Below are positions 56,011 to 64,000 of a DNA stretch of 64,000 bases, in pieces; the first letter of the stretch is position 1; each line of letters opens with the position of its first letter. The translations under genes and the position numbers were made by a program. The notes below the pieces were generated by a model that ran no database searches, was not told where the DNA came from, and saw nothing but the letters and a program-made list of their open reading frames with translations. The stretch spans positions 1 through 64,000 of the forward strand of contig CAZCKC010000003.1 of NCBI GenBank assembly GCA_964499235.1. The letters run 5' to 3'. The DNA comes from JAFGRR01 sp964499235. GTDB lineage: Bacteria > Planctomycetota > Phycisphaerae > UBA1845 > Fen-1342.

Positions 56011-57306
56011 ATGCGACGGGCCACATCGACCGCCAGGGCCAAGTCGCTGAACGCGCCCGGCGGTTCGCTCAGCGCTCGCTTCGCGGCCGTCCGCACTTTT
56101 TCTGCGAAGCTCTGCGAACCCCTGGAAGTCGAAGATTACGTCGTCCAGTCGATGGAGCCCGTCAGCCCGACGCGCTGGCATCTCGCTCATAGCACCTGGT
56201 TCTTTGAAGCGTTTGTGCTGGCGAAATGGGACCCGACGTATCGCTCACCCCACCCGCAGTTCAACTTCCTGTTCAACTCTTACTACGACGCGCTCGGCGC
56301 GCAATTCGAGCAGGGCCGCCGGGGCGTGCTCTCGCGGCCCACGGTCGCCGAGATCTACGACTACCGCGCGAGCGTCGACGCGGCCGTGACGGCGCTGCTG
56401 GAGCGCCGCGAACCGGCCGACGATCCGGAGCTCACGGCAGTGCTGGAGGTTGGGCTCCAGCACGAGCAGCAGCACCAGGAGCTGATCCTCACCGACATCA
56501 AGCACGTGTTCGCCCAAAACCCGCTCGTCCCGGTTTACGCCAAGCAGAACGCGATCGCACCGGCCGCGAAGCACACCCGGCTGCGCTGGGCGGATTACGC
56601 CGAGGGCTTGCGCGAGTTCGGGCACGCCGCCGACGGCTTCTGCTACGACAACGAACTCCCGCGCCACAAGGCGTTCGTCCATGCGTTCGAGCTCGGCGCG
56701 CGGCTGATCACGAACGGCGAATATCTTGATTTCATGGCCGACAGCGCCTATCAGCGCCCCGAGCTGTGGCTCAGCGACGGCTGGCTGGCCGTGCAGGACC
56801 ACGGCTGGGACAGCCCGCTCTATTGGCAGCGCGGCGACGACGGTTGGCAGCGGTTCACGCTGGCCGGCCTGCGGCCGCTGAACCCGCACACGCCGGTCGC
56901 GCACGTGAGCTTCTACGAAGCGGACGCGTTCGCGCGGTGGGCCGGCGCCCGGCTGCCCACCGAGCTCGAGTGGGAGACGGCCGCCGCCCAGCGCCCGGTC
57001 GCCGGCAACTTCGTCGAATCGGAATGCTACGAACCCTGCCCGCTGGCCGCGCCGCCGCGCGACAACGAGCCGCGGCAGCTGTTCGGCGACGTCTGGGAGT
57101 GGACCGCGAGCCCCTACGTGGCGTATCCCGGTTATGCGCCGCCGGGCGGCGCGATCGGCGAATACAACGGCAAGTTCATGTCCGGGCAGATGGTGTTGCG
57201 AGGCGGCTCGTGCGCCACGAGCCAAGCCCACCTGCGGGCAACCTATCGGAACTTCTGGGCGCCGGCGACCCGCTGGCAGTTCACCGGCATCCGGCTGGCC
57301 CGCTGA
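56011..57306 (+). CDS. egtB: Ergothioneine biosynthesis iron-dependent sulfoxide synthase EgtB
   Basis: EgtB couples hercynine with gamma-glutamylcysteine (or cysteine) by oxygen-dependent C-S bond formation at a non-heme iron. The 431-residue protein has the DinB_2 domain with iron-ligand histidines in WHLAHSTWFFE (about residue 57) and LQHEQQHQELILTDIKH (about residues 151 and 155). The C-terminal FGE-sulfatase domain (from about 215) contains THPNGEY-like RLITNGEYLDFM, LPTELEWETAAA, GDVWEWTASPYVAYPGY and VLRGGSCATSQAHLRATYRNFW. I chose ATG 56011 with AAAGGTGA upstream. A TAGCAT (55901-55906) may be a -10 element. egtD begins 20 bases downstream. Confidence 0.96.
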   Translation: MRRATSTARAKSLNAPGGSLSARFAAVRTFSAKLCEPLEVEDYVVQSMEPVSPTRWHLAHSTWFFEAFVLAKWDPTYRSPHPQFNFLFNSYYDALGAQFEQGRRGVLSRPTVAEIYDYRASVDAAVTALLERREPADDPELTAVLEVGLQHEQQHQELILTDIKHVFAQNPLVPVYAKQNAIAPAAKHTRLRWADYAEGLREFGHAADGFCYDNELPRHKAFVHAFELGARLITNGEYLDFMADSAYQRPELWLSDGWLAVQDHGWDSPLYWQRGDDGWQRFTLAGLRPLNPHTPVAHVSFYEADAFARWAGARLPTELEWETAAAQRPVAGNFVESECYEPCPLAAPPRDNEPRQLFGDVWEWTASPYVAYPGYAPPGGAIGEYNGKFMSGQMVLRGGSCATSQAHLRATYRNFWAPATRWQFTGIRLAR

Positions 57307-57326
57307 CCTTTTTCACAGGAGTCGCC

Positions 57327-58301
57327 ATGCGCGAATCACCGCCGCAAGTTGACGTTCATGATTTCTCGCCGGCCACCGCGCAGATGCAGGCCGACATCGT
57401 GGCCGCCCTGCGCGAGACGCCCAAGCGGATCCCCAGCCAGTACCTCTACGACGAGGTCGGGCTGGGCCTCTTCAACGAGATCTGCGAGACCCCCGAGTAC
57501 TACATCACGCGGGCCGAGCTGGAGATCCTCAACGACCGCGGCGACGAGATCGCCCAGAAGGCGGGACCGAACGCCCTGGTGATCGCCCCGGGCAGCGGCG
57601 CCGGCATCAAGCCGCGACTGCTGCTCGACCAGCTCCACAACCCGGCCGGGTACGTCCCGATCGACATCTCCTGCGAGCATCTCCAGGAGTCGGTCAACGA
57701 GTTGGCCGAAGACTACCCCACGCTGCACATGGTGCCGGTGTGCGGGGACTTCACGGCCAGCGATTTCGAGCTGCCCGCGGTCGACATCATGTCCAACTGC
57801 CACCTGGTCTACTTTCCGGGCTCGACGATCGGCAACTTCGACCCGGTACAACGGCACGAGCTGCTGCAATTGCTGCGGCGACTCTGCGGCGACGACGGCG
57901 GGGTGCTGATCGGGGTCGACCTCAAGAAGCCGGTCGACCAGCTGCTGGCGGCGTACGACGACCCGGAACAGGTCTCAGCCCGCTTTGCGCTCAACATTCT
58001 CACCCGGCTCGAGAACGAGCTCGGGGCCGAGTTGGAGTGCGACAACTTCTCCTACGCGGCCGCCTACGAGGCAGAGCAGGGCCGCGTACGGATGTTCATC
58101 CGCAGCGAGGTCGCACAGTCGATCCACATCGGACGGGAAGAGATTCCGTTGGCGGCGGGCGAGGAAATCCGCACCGAATGGTCCTACAAGTTTTCGCCCG
58201 AGGAGTTCGCCGCGCGGGCGGCGGCGGCCGACCTGCGGGTGGACACGCTGTGGACTGATCGCGCGGGGCTGTTCAGCGTGCAGTACCTGCTGCCCGCCTG
58301 A
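57327..58301 (+). CDS. egtD: L-histidine Nalpha-methyltransferase EgtD
   Basis: EgtD makes hercynine from histidine with three SAM. The 324-residue protein shows RIPSQYLYDEVGLGLFNEICETPEYYITRAE, which contains the conserved Tyr of the histidine site. IAPGSGAGIKPRLLLDQL is the SAM-binding glycine loop, followed by YVPIDIS, FPGSTIGNFDP, GVLIGVDLKKP, and FALNILTRLENELGAEL, all of EgtD type. The start ATG at 57327 follows CAGGAGTCGCC. The pair egtB-egtD matches the minimal ergothioneine pathway. No egtA, egtC or egtE is in the window, so hercynyl-cysteine processing may depend on distant genes or on use of cysteine directly. Confidence 0.96.
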   Translation: MRESPPQVDVHDFSPATAQMQADIVAALRETPKRIPSQYLYDEVGLGLFNEICETPEYYITRAELEILNDRGDEIAQKAGPNALVIAPGSGAGIKPRLLLDQLHNPAGYVPIDISCEHLQESVNELAEDYPTLHMVPVCGDFTASDFELPAVDIMSNCHLVYFPGSTIGNFDPVQRHELLQLLRRLCGDDGGVLIGVDLKKPVDQLLAAYDDPEQVSARFALNILTRLENELGAELECDNFSYAAAYEAEQGRVRMFIRSEVAQSIHIGREEIPLAAGEEIRTEWSYKFSPEEFAARAAAADLRVDTLWTDRAGLFSVQYLLPA

Positions 58302-58410
58302 CGGCGGACCCGGCGATCGGCGGAGAAACTGATTCACATTGACACAGCCCAGCGGCCCGCGACAATCTTCGCGGGTCGCGCCCGTGCGCGGCGCCGCCTG
58401 GGAGCTGAAC

Positions 58411-59856
58411 GTGCCGCGCTTACACCCTGATCTGCATTCGAAGATCGTCGCGACGCTGGGGCCCGCGACGGACGCGCCGGAAGCGCTCGACGCGCTGCTG
58501 TCCGCGGGCGTCGACGTGGTGCGGCTGAACTTCAGCCACGGCTCACGCGCGGAGCACGCCGCCCGGCTGGCCGCGGTGCGGGCCTGGGAGGCCGACCACG
58601 ACCGCTTCGTGACGGTGCTCGGCGATCTCTGCGGCCCGAAGATCCGGCTGAACGAGATCGCGGGCGACGAGATCCGCTTCCAGCGCGGCGACGAGACGCG
58701 CTTCGTCCGCGGCGACGCGGCCAGCACACCGGACGCCCTGACGGTCACCTATGACCGTTTCCTGGACGAGGTCGAAGCGGGGCACCGCATCCTGATCGAT
58801 GACGGGATGGTGCGCTTCCTGGTCACCGACACCGAGCCGGACGCGCTGGTGTGCACCTGCTCGGCCGGGGGCGTTGTCCGCCCGCGCAAGGGGGTCAACC
58901 TGCCGGACAGCGACCTGACAACGCCCGCGCTGACGGACGCCGACCGCGAATGGGTGCCCTGGGCGCTGGAGCACGAACTCGACTGGCTGGCGCTGTCGTT
59001 CGTGCGGCGGCCGGCGGACCTGCAGGCGCTGCACGCGCTGCTCCCCGATGAGCACCCGCGGCCGGCGGTGCTCGCGAAGATCGAGAAGCCGGAGGCGGTG
59101 CAGGCAATCCACGAGATCATCCTCGACGCGGACGGGATCATGGTGGCCCGCGGCGACCTCGGCGTCGAGATGGACGTCTGGCGGGTGCCGACGATCCAGA
59201 AATCGATCGTGCAGCAGTGCCGGGAATTCGCGCGCCCCGTGATCGTGGCGACGCAGATGCTCCAGTCGATGGTCGATTCGCCGATGCCGACGCGGGCCGA
59301 GGTGAGCGACGTGGCCAACGCGATCTTCGATGCGGCCGACGCGACGATGCTCTCCGCCGAGACCGCGGTGGGCGGTTTCGCCGTCGAGGTCGTCGAGATG
59401 ATGCGGCGCATCGCGCACCACGCCGAGGACTTCACGCTCAGCAACCCCGTGGCGACCGTCGACCGCACCGACACCGTCGAGGATGCGCGGACGGCCGCGG
59501 TCACGCGGGCGGCCGTCGAGGTCGCGCGCAAGGTGAAGCCCCGGCTGGTGGCGGTCTGGACGACGACCGGGCGGACGGTGCGGCTGGTCGCGCGACACCG
59601 CCTGTCAATCCCGGTCATCGGGCTGGCGCACACGAACCGGGTGGCGCGGCAGATGAACCTCTATTACGGCGTGCGGCCGCTGCTGGCACCGCCGTACGAC
59701 AACCCGGCGCGGATGGCGCAGGCGGTCGACCACGAGCTGCTGGCGCGACGGCTGGTGGCTGAAGGGGATACGATCGTGGTGGTCAGCTCGACCGAGCCGG
59801 AGATGCCGGGCTCGACCAATAACGTGCTGATTCACACGGTGGGGACACAGCACTGA
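58411..59856 (+). CDS. pyk: Pyruvate kinase
   Basis: Pyruvate kinase makes pyruvate and ATP from PEP. The 481-residue protein has SKIVATLGPATD, VVRLNFSHG, LGDLCGPKIR, the catalytic MVARGDLGVEMD, IVATQMLQSMVDSPMPTRAEVSDVANAIFDAADATMLSAETAVG (metal and substrate loop), and a C-terminal domain ending at residue 481. I set the start at GTG 58411 because GGAG lies seven bases upstream and the residue count fits the family; a TTG at 58339 gives 24 more residues. It lacks the extra PEP-utiliser domain. It is on the same strand as egtD, 110 bases later, and probably a separate unit. Confidence 0.96.
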   Translation: MPRLHPDLHSKIVATLGPATDAPEALDALLSAGVDVVRLNFSHGSRAEHAARLAAVRAWEADHDRFVTVLGDLCGPKIRLNEIAGDEIRFQRGDETRFVRGDAASTPDALTVTYDRFLDEVEAGHRILIDDGMVRFLVTDTEPDALVCTCSAGGVVRPRKGVNLPDSDLTTPALTDADREWVPWALEHELDWLALSFVRRPADLQALHALLPDEHPRPAVLAKIEKPEAVQAIHEIILDADGIMVARGDLGVEMDVWRVPTIQKSIVQQCREFARPVIVATQMLQSMVDSPMPTRAEVSDVANAIFDAADATMLSAETAVGGFAVEVVEMMRRIAHHAEDFTLSNPVATVDRTDTVEDARTAAVTRAAVEVARKVKPRLVAVWTTTGRTVRLVARHRLSIPVIGLAHTNRVARQMNLYYGVRPLLAPPYDNPARMAQAVDHELLARRLVAEGDTIVVVSSTEPEMPGSTNNVLIHTVGTQH

Positions 59857-59899
59857 ACACGCTTGTCGCGTGCGCGGCGCTGCGGCTTGCGGTTGCCGT

Positions 59900-60310
59900 T
59901 CAGTCGGTTGAGCATTCGCCGCCGTGGCAGCGGCCCGTGAGCCGCAGGCGATTGCGAGCAAAGGCCTCGTACGCCCGGTCGGAGAGTTGCTTCAAACCCG
60001 GCCACCGGGTCGGCGCCAGCAGCCAGCCAAAGCCGACGGCTTTGTAGGCCCGGCGGAAAACCTCCATCCCTTGCAAGACGTCGCCTGCCGGCGTGACGCC
60101 GTGGATCTGATCGTTGACTTCTTCCGCGGTCAGGCCGTAGGCGTGCGGATCGAACTCGGGATCCGTGATGTCCTCGAAGGCGAGCTTGCCGCGGCCGCGG
60201 TCGAGCCGCGCGAGCATGTCGCGTTCGCGGCTGCACAACGGGCAGGCGCCGTCGATGAAGAGCTTGAGCTCCCACGGGATATCGTTGTGCGTCTCGAGGC
60301 CGGCGGCCAT
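59900..60310 (-). CDS. DCC-family (DUF393) thiol-disulphide oxidoreductase-like protein
   Basis: This 136-residue protein shows LFIDGACPLCSRERDMLARLDRG, the DGxCxxC motif of the DCC/DUF393 family, followed by a thioredoxin-like fold segment (LAFEDITDPEFDPHAYGLT) and the typical FRRAYKAVGFGWLLAPTRWPGL. The ending has two further cysteines (GRCHGGECSTD). AGGAAA lies upstream. It lies between pyruvate kinase and the phosphofructokinase gene, on the minus strand. The reaction in vivo is not known. Confidence 0.87.
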   Translation of the reverse strand: MAAGLETHNDIPWELKLFIDGACPLCSRERDMLARLDRGRGKLAFEDITDPEFDPHAYGLTAEEVNDQIHGVTPAGDVLQGMEVFRRAYKAVGFGWLLAPTRWPGLKQLSDRAYEAFARNRLRLTGRCHGGECSTD

Positions 60311-60380
60311 GGGGTTTCCTTCTGCGGCTAGGAAGCAGATGCTTCACCCTGATGATAGTTGTGGCGGCGAGCGGCCGGGC

Positions 60381-61340
60381 TCAAAGTTCTTGGACGCGGA
60401 CCTCGTCGGCGAGAGCACGGACGGCGGCGGGGTCGACCTCGGCCGGCCCGGGGTGGGCTGAGGATTCGGTAGCGACAGCGACGGCGAAGGCAAGGGCGCG
60501 GGCGGCGTCAGCGTGCTGGCGCATGGCGATCGCGAAGCCGGCGAAAAACGCGTCGCCACAGCCGACGGTGTTGAGCACGCGGCTGGCGGGCCAGTCGACG
60601 GTCGCGTGCAAGGCTTTCTCGGACGTGACGAGCACGGCCCCTTCGCCGCCGAGGGTGACGATCACGTGGTTGATCTGGGCGGTGAGGTTGCGCGCGGCGT
60701 CGACGACGGCGTCGCGGGCGGCTAGCGGGCGGCCGACGACGTCTTCGAGTTCTTCCTGGTTGGGCTTGATGGCCCAGAGCGGGGCGGTGAAGACCTGCTT
60801 GAGCGTGTCGCCGCGAGAATCGACGCCGACAAGGCAGCCGCGCTTGCGGCACCATTCGAGCAGCGCTGAGAAATCGCTTTCCGCCACGCCGGGGGGAAGA
60901 GCGCCGGAAAAGATGACCAGGGCGTTTTCGTCGCAGACCGGGGTAAGCGTTTCGCGCAGGCGGGCGAGGTCCTCGGGCGCGACCTCGAAGCCGGGCATGC
61001 GGAGGTGGGTGTCAGCCGGCGTGTCGCGCTCGGGATCGATGATCGTGATGTTCTCGCGGGTCTCGCCGGCGATGACCGTGAAGCGTGCTTCTACCCCGAT
61101 CTGTCGCAAACTCTGGTCAAAGAACGTCGCCTCGTCCCGGCCGACGAAGCCGGCGGCCACACAGGCCTCGCCCAGCGTCGCCACGGCCCGGGCGACGTTG
61201 GCGGCCTTTCCGGCAGCGAGGTGGGCACGTGGGCGGCCTGACTGGTGCTCCCCGACGGTGAAGCCGGGAACCTCGATGACCGTGTCGACGGCAGGGTTGA
61301 GGCCGACGGTCACGATGCGGCGGTCTTGCGGGCTGCTCAC
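60381..61340 (-). CDS. 1-phosphofructokinase/tagatose-6-phosphate kinase family (PfkB)
   Basis: This 319-residue PfkB-family kinase starts ITVGLNPAVDTVIEV (here IVTVGLNPAVDTVIEV), with the substrate motif GKAANVARAVATLG. It ends with VNTVGCGDAFFAGFAIA-type NTVGCGDAFFAGF, in which the catalytic Asp and oxyanion glycines are present. FSGALPPGV and KPNQEELEDVVG confirm the FruK/LacC group. I chose GTG 61340, with AAAGGAG eight bases upstream. A minus-strand -10 TATGAT lies at 61377-61382. It phosphorylates fructose-1-phosphate, tagatose-6-phosphate or fructose-6-phosphate, which sequence does not decide. Confidence 0.88.
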   Translation of the reverse strand: MSSPQDRRIVTVGLNPAVDTVIEVPGFTVGEHQSGRPRAHLAAGKAANVARAVATLGEACVAAGFVGRDEATFFDQSLRQIGVEARFTVIAGETRENITIIDPERDTPADTHLRMPGFEVAPEDLARLRETLTPVCDENALVIFSGALPPGVAESDFSALLEWCRKRGCLVGVDSRGDTLKQVFTAPLWAIKPNQEELEDVVGRPLAARDAVVDAARNLTAQINHVIVTLGGEGAVLVTSEKALHATVDWPASRVLNTVGCGDAFFAGFAIAMRQHADAARALAFAVAVATESSAHPGPAEVDPAAVRALADEVRVQEL

Positions 61341-61376
61341 GCGGGTCGCTCCTTTCATTGCCGAGTGACGCCGGGG

Positions 61377-61490
61377 ATCATAAAGCATTGTGATTAATAC
61401 GCTTAAAGGCTAATCGACGTATTTCGGCCCGGCGGCCCTTGCCGCGGCCGGAATCTTGAATTACCATTCATCCGGATGAACGGATTAATC
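61377..61490. promoter_or_regulatory. Divergent promoter region with palindromic operator candidates
   Basis: A -10 TATGAT for the kinase gene lies at 61377-61382 (minus). On the plus side, TTGAAT (61456-61461) precedes the perfect palindrome TTCATCCGGATGAA (61467-61480), extendable to a 20-base imperfect palindrome 61464-61483. GATTAATC (61483-61490) is a second palindrome. Their position, just before the ArsR-methyltransferase gene, fits autoregulation. Confidence 0.5.
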
Positions 61491-61504
61491 GCGACCCTCC
61501 CAGG

Positions 61505-62467
61505 ATGTTGATGCCCAAGACCGTATCAGTCAGTCCGGTGGTTCCGCTGCTGACCGCGATCAGCGACCCCTTGCGGCTCCGGCTCTGCTACTGGCTGGAG
61601 CAGGAAGAGCTTAGTGTTGGCGAGGTGGCGCGGGTGTTCGAGCTGCCACAGTCCACGATCAGCCGTCACCTGAAGGCGTTGATCGAGGCCGGCTGGCTCC
61701 AGCGGCGGCAGGAAGGGACATCGACCTTTTATCGGCTGACGCAGGATGACCTGAGCGATGCGGCCCGGTCGCTGTGGCGAGCGGTGCGTGAGCAGGTCGA
61801 CGAGCAAGAAACGCAGTTACGTGCCGATCGCCAGCGATTGCAGACGGTGCTGGCCGCCCGGAGCGCGGACAGCCTGGCGTACTTCGGGCGCGTCGCGGAG
61901 TCGTGGGACGGCATTCGGACGCAGCTGTTCGGGCATGATTTCACGGCCTCGGCGTTGCTGACGCTGTTGCCGAGCCACTGGCGGGTCGTCGATCTCGGCT
62001 GCGGCACGGGCGGTGTGGCGAGCCTGCTGGCGCCGCACGTGGCGAGCGTTACCGGCGTCGACGCGTCGGCGACGATGCTGGCGGCCGCCCGGCAGCGGAT
62101 CGGGAAGCGTGAGAACGTCCAGTTCATCGACGCGGCCGCGGATGCCACGCCGTTGCGGAGTGGTGGTGCGGAGCTCGTGACGAGCGTGCTGCTGCTGCAT
62201 CACCTGGACGAGCCGCTGGCCGTGGTCCGCGAGGCGGCGCGGCTGCTGACGCCGAGGGGCAAGCTGCTGGTCGTGGACATGGTGCCGCACGAGCGCACGA
62301 TCTTCCGGGCGACGATGGGGCACAAGCACCTGGGCTTCTCCGAGGCGGCGGTGCGGCGGATGTTCCGCGAGGGCGGCTTCGATCCGCCGACGATTCGGCT
62401 GCTGCCGCGCAGTGCGGGCGCAAAGGGCCCGGCGTTGTTTGCGGCGTTGGCGACGAAAAGTACTTAG
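61505..62467 (+). CDS. ArsR-family regulator fused to a SAM-dependent methyltransferase
   Basis: This 320-residue protein has an N-terminal winged helix (residues about 10-100; ISDPLRLRLCYWLEQEELSVGEVARVFELPQSTISRHLKALIEAGWL), the ArsR-type domain without obvious metal cysteines. The C-terminal class I methyltransferase (about 130-320) has motif I VVDLGCGTGGVASLLA, VTGVDASATML and LLHHLDEPLAVVREAARLLTPRGKLLVVDM. The SAM-binding domain could make the regulator respond to SAM or SAH, since the SAH hydrolase gene follows after 103 bases on the same strand. Starts at ATG 61505 or 61511 are both possible. Its own promoter region holds a palindrome. Confidence 0.9.
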   Translation: MLMPKTVSVSPVVPLLTAISDPLRLRLCYWLEQEELSVGEVARVFELPQSTISRHLKALIEAGWLQRRQEGTSTFYRLTQDDLSDAARSLWRAVREQVDEQETQLRADRQRLQTVLAARSADSLAYFGRVAESWDGIRTQLFGHDFTASALLTLLPSHWRVVDLGCGTGGVASLLAPHVASVTGVDASATMLAAARQRIGKRENVQFIDAAADATPLRSGGAELVTSVLLLHHLDEPLAVVREAARLLTPRGKLLVVDMVPHERTIFRATMGHKHLGFSEAAVRRMFREGGFDPPTIRLLPRSAGAKGPALFAALATKST

Positions 62468-62478
62468 ATCAGCCAACC

Positions 62479-62508
62479 TGCACGAGCGGGTTGCACGCAT
62501 GATTGCAC
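62479..62508 (+). promoter_or_regulatory. Triple TGCAC repeats before ahcY
   Basis: TGCAC occurs at 62479-62483, 62492-62496 and 62504-62508, spaced 13 and 12 bases, about one helical turn apart. The array sits in the 103-base gap between the ArsR-methyltransferase gene and ahcY and may be a binding array or a chance pattern. Confidence 0.3.
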
Positions 62509-62570
62509 AGAATACGGGACGAAGATTCACAGAGCCGAAAGACGGCCGATTCTCTTAAGGAGCACGACGC

Positions 62571-64000
<1,430 letters not shown>

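Noticed and set aside
62468..62570. Possible SAH or SAM riboswitch before ahcY
   Set aside because: The conserved SAH-riboswitch GC-rich core and pseudoknot are not seen; only short TGCAC repeats are present.

Overview
The window is high-GC, densely coded bacterial DNA with about 50 genes. Its gene content points to the Planctomycetota. The pointers are Tat-exported Gfo/Idh/MocA oxidoreductases, ThuA and DUF1080 (3-keto-glycoside) proteins, a large cytochrome c with a membrane tail, an ECF sigma factor next to a Ser/Thr kinase, PEP-CTERM proteins and HEAT-repeat secreted proteins. The class cannot be fixed from sequence alone. I see no rRNA, tRNA, CRISPR array, transposase or phage gene, so this looks like chromosomal backbone.

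Region 1 (1-13.2 kb) is housekeeping plus surface sugars: the end of fabF, aroB with a GT87 membrane glycosyltransferase, folC (probably leaderless), and a minus-strand run mutS-neuA-neuB-neuC for a nonulosonic (sialic-like) acid. galE, a small cysteine-rich protein behind a structured leader, and a secreted Q-rich protein follow.

Region 2 (13.3-32.2 kb) holds potassium transport (trkH-trkA and a Kef-like antiporter), pyrC, a homocysteine methyltransferase, lipoprotein MsrB, a large secreted HExxH protein, a eukaryotic-type (GT3) glycogen synthase, a DedA/zinc-ribbon operon, a PEP-CTERM protein, a nucleoside-type MFS transporter and a GT2 glycosyltransferase.

Region 3 (32.3-45.3 kb) is one long plus-strand block: Gfo/Idh, a heptaheme cytochrome with a membrane tail, a secreted beta-sandwich protein, an Agl23-like membrane glycosyltransferase, ApbE, a second Gfo/Idh, a HEAT-repeat protein, and a ThuA-DUF1080-DUF1080 fusion. 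I read it as a candidate envelope 3-keto-sugar oxidation locus with its own electron outlet (inference).

Region 4 (45.5-53.2 kb) has a STAS protein, a P-loop uridine-kinase-like protein, a large secreted HExxH/TPR protein, a frameshifted beta-helix remnant, and an ECF sigma/Ser-Thr kinase pair.

Region 5 (53.4-64 kb) carries a betaine/choline-type ABC transporter (ATPase plus a fused binding protein-permease) directly upstream of egtB and egtD (ergothioneine synthesis). Pyruvate kinase, a DCC-family protein, a 1-phosphofructokinase-type kinase, and an ArsR-methyltransferase fusion leading into ahcY follow. EgtD uses three SAM per ergothioneine, so the nearby SAH hydrolase fits this neighbourhood metabolically.
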